From contig NZ_BQHW01000006.1 of assembly GCF_021602025.1 (NCBI RefSeq), positions 62,001-126,000 of the forward strand: DNA of 64,000 nt, given 5' to 3'. The stretch is from Pseudomonas ceruminis. Lineage in GTDB: Bacteria > Pseudomonadota > Gammaproteobacteria > Pseudomonadales > Pseudomonadaceae. The notes beneath the pieces are model-generated. The model saw only the letters and a program-made list of their open reading frames with translations, was not told where the DNA came from and ran no database searches. The translations under genes and the position numbers were made by a program. This document shows, piece after piece, positions 61,854 to 64,000 of the stretch (position 1 is the first letter of the stretch; each line of letters opens with the position of its first letter).

Positions 61854-63170
61854 TTACCAGCAGATGCCTTCGGTTCGGCTGGTCGGGCAGGTGGTCTTGC
61901 CCATGAAACCGACCAGGTCAATCACTTGCTTGCCGGCCGGCGCGTGCTCGGCAAGCGCACGGAACTGCTCGTCGCGGTTGCCCAGGACGATGATGTCGGC
62001 GTTGTCGATGACCTTCTGGAAGTTGGCGTTGAGCAGTGAGGAAACGTGCGGGATCTTCGACTCGATGTACTCTTTGTTGGCCCCGTGAACGCGGGCGTAC
62101 TCGACGTTCTCGTCGTAGATGTCCAGTTGATAGCCCTTGCCGATCAGGCGCTCGGCCAGTTCCACCAGCGGGCTTTCACGCAGGTCATCGGTGCCGGCCT
62201 TGAAGCTCAGGCCAAGCAGGGCCACCTTGCGCTTGTCGTGCGCTTCGATCAGTTCGAAGGCGTTCTGCACCTGCGACTCGTTGCTGCGCATCAGCGAATC
62301 GAGCAGCGGTGCCCGCACGTCGAGGCTGGCGGCGCGGTAGGTGAGGGCGCGTACATCCTTGGGCAGGCACGAGCCGCCGAAGGCAAAACCTGGGCGCATG
62401 TAGTACTGCGACAGGTTCAGTACCTTGTCCTGGCAGACCACGTCCATCACATCGCGGCCGTCGACACCGACCGCCTTGGCGATGTTGCCGATTTCGTTGG
62501 CGAAGGTGACCTTGGTGGCGTGCCAGACGTTGCAGGTGTACTTGATCATCTCGGCGACTTCGATGGGCTTGCGGATCACCGGTGCATCGAGTTCTTCGTA
62601 CAGGCTTTGCAGCACATCGCCGCTGGCGCTGTCCAGTTCGCCAATGACGGTCATCGGTGGGTGGTCGTAGTCCTTGATCGCGGTACTTTCACGCAGGAAC
62701 TCAGGGTTGACGGCCACGCCGAAGTCGATACCGGCCTTTTTGCCCGAGCAATCTTCGAGAATCGGGATGACCACGTTCTTGACCGTGCCTGGCAGCACGG
62801 TGCTGCGCACCACGATGGTGTGGCGGCGGGTGGTGTCACGCAGCACATACCCGATTTCGCGGCACACCGATTCGATGTACTCCAGCCCCAGGTCGCCGTT
62901 TTTCTTGCTGGGGGTGCCGACGCAGATCATCGATACGTCGCTGGCGCGGATGGCTTCGGCGAAATCGGTGGTGCCGCGCAGCCGGCCGTTGGCGATGCCT
63001 TGTTGCAGCAGTGCTTCCAGGCCAGGTTCGACGATGGGCGACTTGCCCTGGTTGATCAGGTCGATTTTGGTGCGGGACACGTCCACACCGATCACGTCAT
63101 GACCTCGCGCCGTCAGGCAACCTGCACAGACCGCACCCACATAACCCAAACCAAAGATGCTGATACGCAT
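61854..63170 (-). CDS. algD: AlgD GDP-mannose 6-dehydrogenase
   Basis: 438 residues. It oxidises GDP-mannose to GDP-mannuronate with two NAD, the committed step of alginate synthesis. The Rossmann start is MRISIFGLGYVGAVCAGCL. The catalytic Cys 268 sits in FAFGGSCLPKD. The C-terminal nucleotide-binding domain begins KRKVALLGLSFKAGTDDLRESP. ATG 63170 gives the standard start; an in-frame ATG at 63179 is less likely. First gene of the operon, with the control region at 63171-64000. Confidence 0.98.
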   Translation of the reverse strand: MRISIFGLGYVGAVCAGCLTARGHDVIGVDVSRTKIDLINQGKSPIVEPGLEALLQQGIANGRLRGTTDFAEAIRASDVSMICVGTPSKKNGDLGLEYIESVCREIGYVLRDTTRRHTIVVRSTVLPGTVKNVVIPILEDCSGKKAGIDFGVAVNPEFLRESTAIKDYDHPPMTVIGELDSASGDVLQSLYEELDAPVIRKPIEVAEMIKYTCNVWHATKVTFANEIGNIAKAVGVDGRDVMDVVCQDKVLNLSQYYMRPGFAFGGSCLPKDVRALTYRAASLDVRAPLLDSLMRSNESQVQNAFELIEAHDKRKVALLGLSFKAGTDDLRESPLVELAERLIGKGYQLDIYDENVEYARVHGANKEYIESKIPHVSSLLNANFQKVIDNADIIVLGNRDEQFRALAEHAPAGKQVIDLVGFMGKTTCPTSRTEGICW

Positions 63171-63612
63171 CGCTATCACCTCATGTGTTTATCACGCCAG
63201 CTCTTCCGGGAAGAGCCGGACCGGATTGATTAACAACAGTTTTAAGGCGCACGGCTCCCTGGCGAATGCACACTTCACCGCGCGCAGGCATGAATAAATC
63301 TGGAGCGCACAAAGTTATGCACTCAAAGTAGGCAGTTATTAGCCGTTTATTTAAAGGCGTGCCCTGAAATGCAGCCGTCTTCATTGCAATGCGCTACTTG
63401 GCGCGTTGCTGTGCTTGTTTTTTCAAGTGGAAAAACCCTTTGAAATCAACCACTAGGACGAGTTAAAGGGGGCGCGACTCTCCTGCATGGACAGGGCGTT
63501 CAGGGGAACCTGTGGCACCTGTAGAAGTTGTTGGGGCGGGTGTTTGATACCTGCCGGTTGTCATCTGTAAGTCATCTCTCACACCGTGAGTGCATGAAAT
63601 TCGTTACGGCAC

Positions 63613-63640
63613 TATGAGCGATAGGTCATAGGAGAAGTTC
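63613..63640 (-). promoter_or_regulatory. AlgU (sigma-22)-type promoter of algD
   Basis: On the minus strand GAACTT (63640-63635), a 17-base spacer and TCATA (63617-63613). The P. aeruginosa algD promoter, from memory, reads GAACTT-N17-TCCTA, so both boxes and the spacing agree except for one base. The predicted start near 63606 leaves a leader of about 436 bases, comparable with the long leader of P. aeruginosa algD. Confidence 0.8.
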
Positions 63641-63807
63641 CTGGGTGGGTTCGGCCTCCATGAAAGATTTCTAAATAATTTTTCAGTGGCAAATACTTTC
63701 ATATTGATAGCACGCAGGTCTTTTACCCCTGTGTATAAAGGGCGAGCGTGAAGCGGGATGTTTTAATGCCAGCATCGAAAAAATTTTTTCAAAATTCGTC
63801 AAAAAAG

Positions 63808-63816
63808 TACGAACGG
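63808..63816 (-). promoter_or_regulatory. Possible AlgR binding site
   Basis: Minus strand CCGTTCGTA differs in one base from the AlgR core CCGTTCGTC. It lies about 200 bases upstream of the predicted algD start site, within the range used by far-upstream AlgR sites. Weak evidence on its own. Confidence 0.35.
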
Positions 63817-64000
63817 TCTTATGACGTTTGGCGATAAAGATAGGGTTGACGGTTTTGTGGCGCCATTTGTTTGGCATGGTGGCGCTATGGTTCGCGGTTT
63901 TGCAGGCTGTAGTGAAGGCGGTTTGCCTGCAGCGTTGGCCGCGTTAGCAGGGGGGGAAGGAAGAAGGCGCTCGATTGGGCAAGCGTTGTGCTGAGCACCG

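Larger units (their letters stand above)
63171..64000 (-). promoter_or_regulatory. algD upstream control region (no gene)
   Basis: 830 bases without a credible gene. The frames at 63181-63384 and 63683-63877 lack ribosome sites and family features. Read towards algD it contains, in order: paired GTGGCGCYAT repeats (63857-63888), a possible AlgR site (63808-63816), A/T tracts at 63779-63807 suited to bending or IHF/H-NS-like binding, the AlgU-type promoter (63613-63640), and a leader of about 440 bases. Composition is more AT-rich than the coding DNA. Confidence 0.8.

Noticed and set aside
63181-63384. 67-codon minus-strand frame in the algD leader
   Set aside because: No ribosome site or recognisable protein pattern. 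A leader peptide is conceivable, but nothing supports it.
63683-63877. 64-codon minus-strand frame upstream of algD
   Set aside because: No ribosome site, low-complexity AT-rich sequence and position inside the algD control region argue against a gene.
1-64000. CRISPR arrays, tRNA/rRNA genes, transposases, prophage or integrase genes
   Set aside because: I looked for spaced repeats, cloverleaf-like segments and mobile-element proteins and saw none. The repeats present are short REP-like palindromes.

Overview
The window is chromosomal DNA of a gamma-proteobacterium of the genus Pseudomonas, most likely the P. putida group. The evidence is high GC, GC-rich third codon positions, a complete Pseudomonas-type alginate operon, an hmg tyrosine-catabolism operon, a P. 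aeruginosa-like Tad pilus locus, and intergenic palindromes of the P. putida REP type. I count about 58 protein genes, mostly intact and densely packed. I see no rRNA, tRNA, CRISPR array, prophage or insertion sequence.

Layout. (1) 1-5.0 kb: end of the homogentisate operon (fumarylacetoacetase, cut by the left edge, and maleylacetoacetate isomerase), a SirB1-type protein, a leucine/phenylalanine-type dehydrogenase, SOS-controlled yebG under a near-consensus LexA box, a PsiE-like membrane protein and a DUF3509 protein. (2) 5.1-19.0 kb: a Tad/Flp pilus locus. TadG runs rightward; a PprA-like histidine kinase and a TadE/F pseudopilin run leftward; the prepilin peptidase runs rightward; then a leftward operon encodes DUF3613, TadD, TadC, TadB, TadA, TadZ, RcpA and RcpC. 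The 58-residue Flp pilin is divergent and is followed by a receiver-only response regulator. A PprB-type DNA-binding regulator is not present. (3) 19.1-29.9 kb: a ribosome-hibernation-type protein, then two back-to-back iron-uptake systems of the ECF sigma/anti-sigma/TonB-receptor type. fecIRA (ferric citrate) runs leftward. A rightward set encodes DUF3649, PepSY, DUF3325, sigma, anti-sigma and a siderophore receptor. They share an intergenic region with a Fur-box-like sequence. (4) 29.9-33 kb: an AraC regulator, an EamA exporter and a hydroxyacid reductase. (5) 33-45.6 kb: two efflux clusters, each with its own LysR regulator: a FUSC/DUF1656/HlyD/outer-membrane set (aromatic acid type) and an EmrAB-like MFS/HlyD/outer-membrane set followed by a short-chain dehydrogenase. 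The second LysR gene and the MFS gene carry nearly identical 17-bp palindromes upstream. (6) 45.6-47 kb: a second short-chain dehydrogenase and an unrecognised membrane protein. (7) 47.1-63.2 kb: the complete alginate operon algD-8-44-K-E-G-X-L-I-J-F-A, leftward, preceded by an 830-bp control region with an AlgU-type promoter about 440 bases before algD.

How the genes work together. Most of the window concerns the cell envelope and surface lifestyle: pilus assembly, exopolysaccharide, iron acquisition and efflux. I did not find a wholly new system. The most unusual items are the Tad signalling arrangement (a PAS kinase plus a receiver-only protein instead of PprB), the paired LysR palindromes, the PepSY module with two small membrane proteins of unknown function fused by overlap to an ECF signalling cassette, and a perfect palindrome inside the alginate operon.
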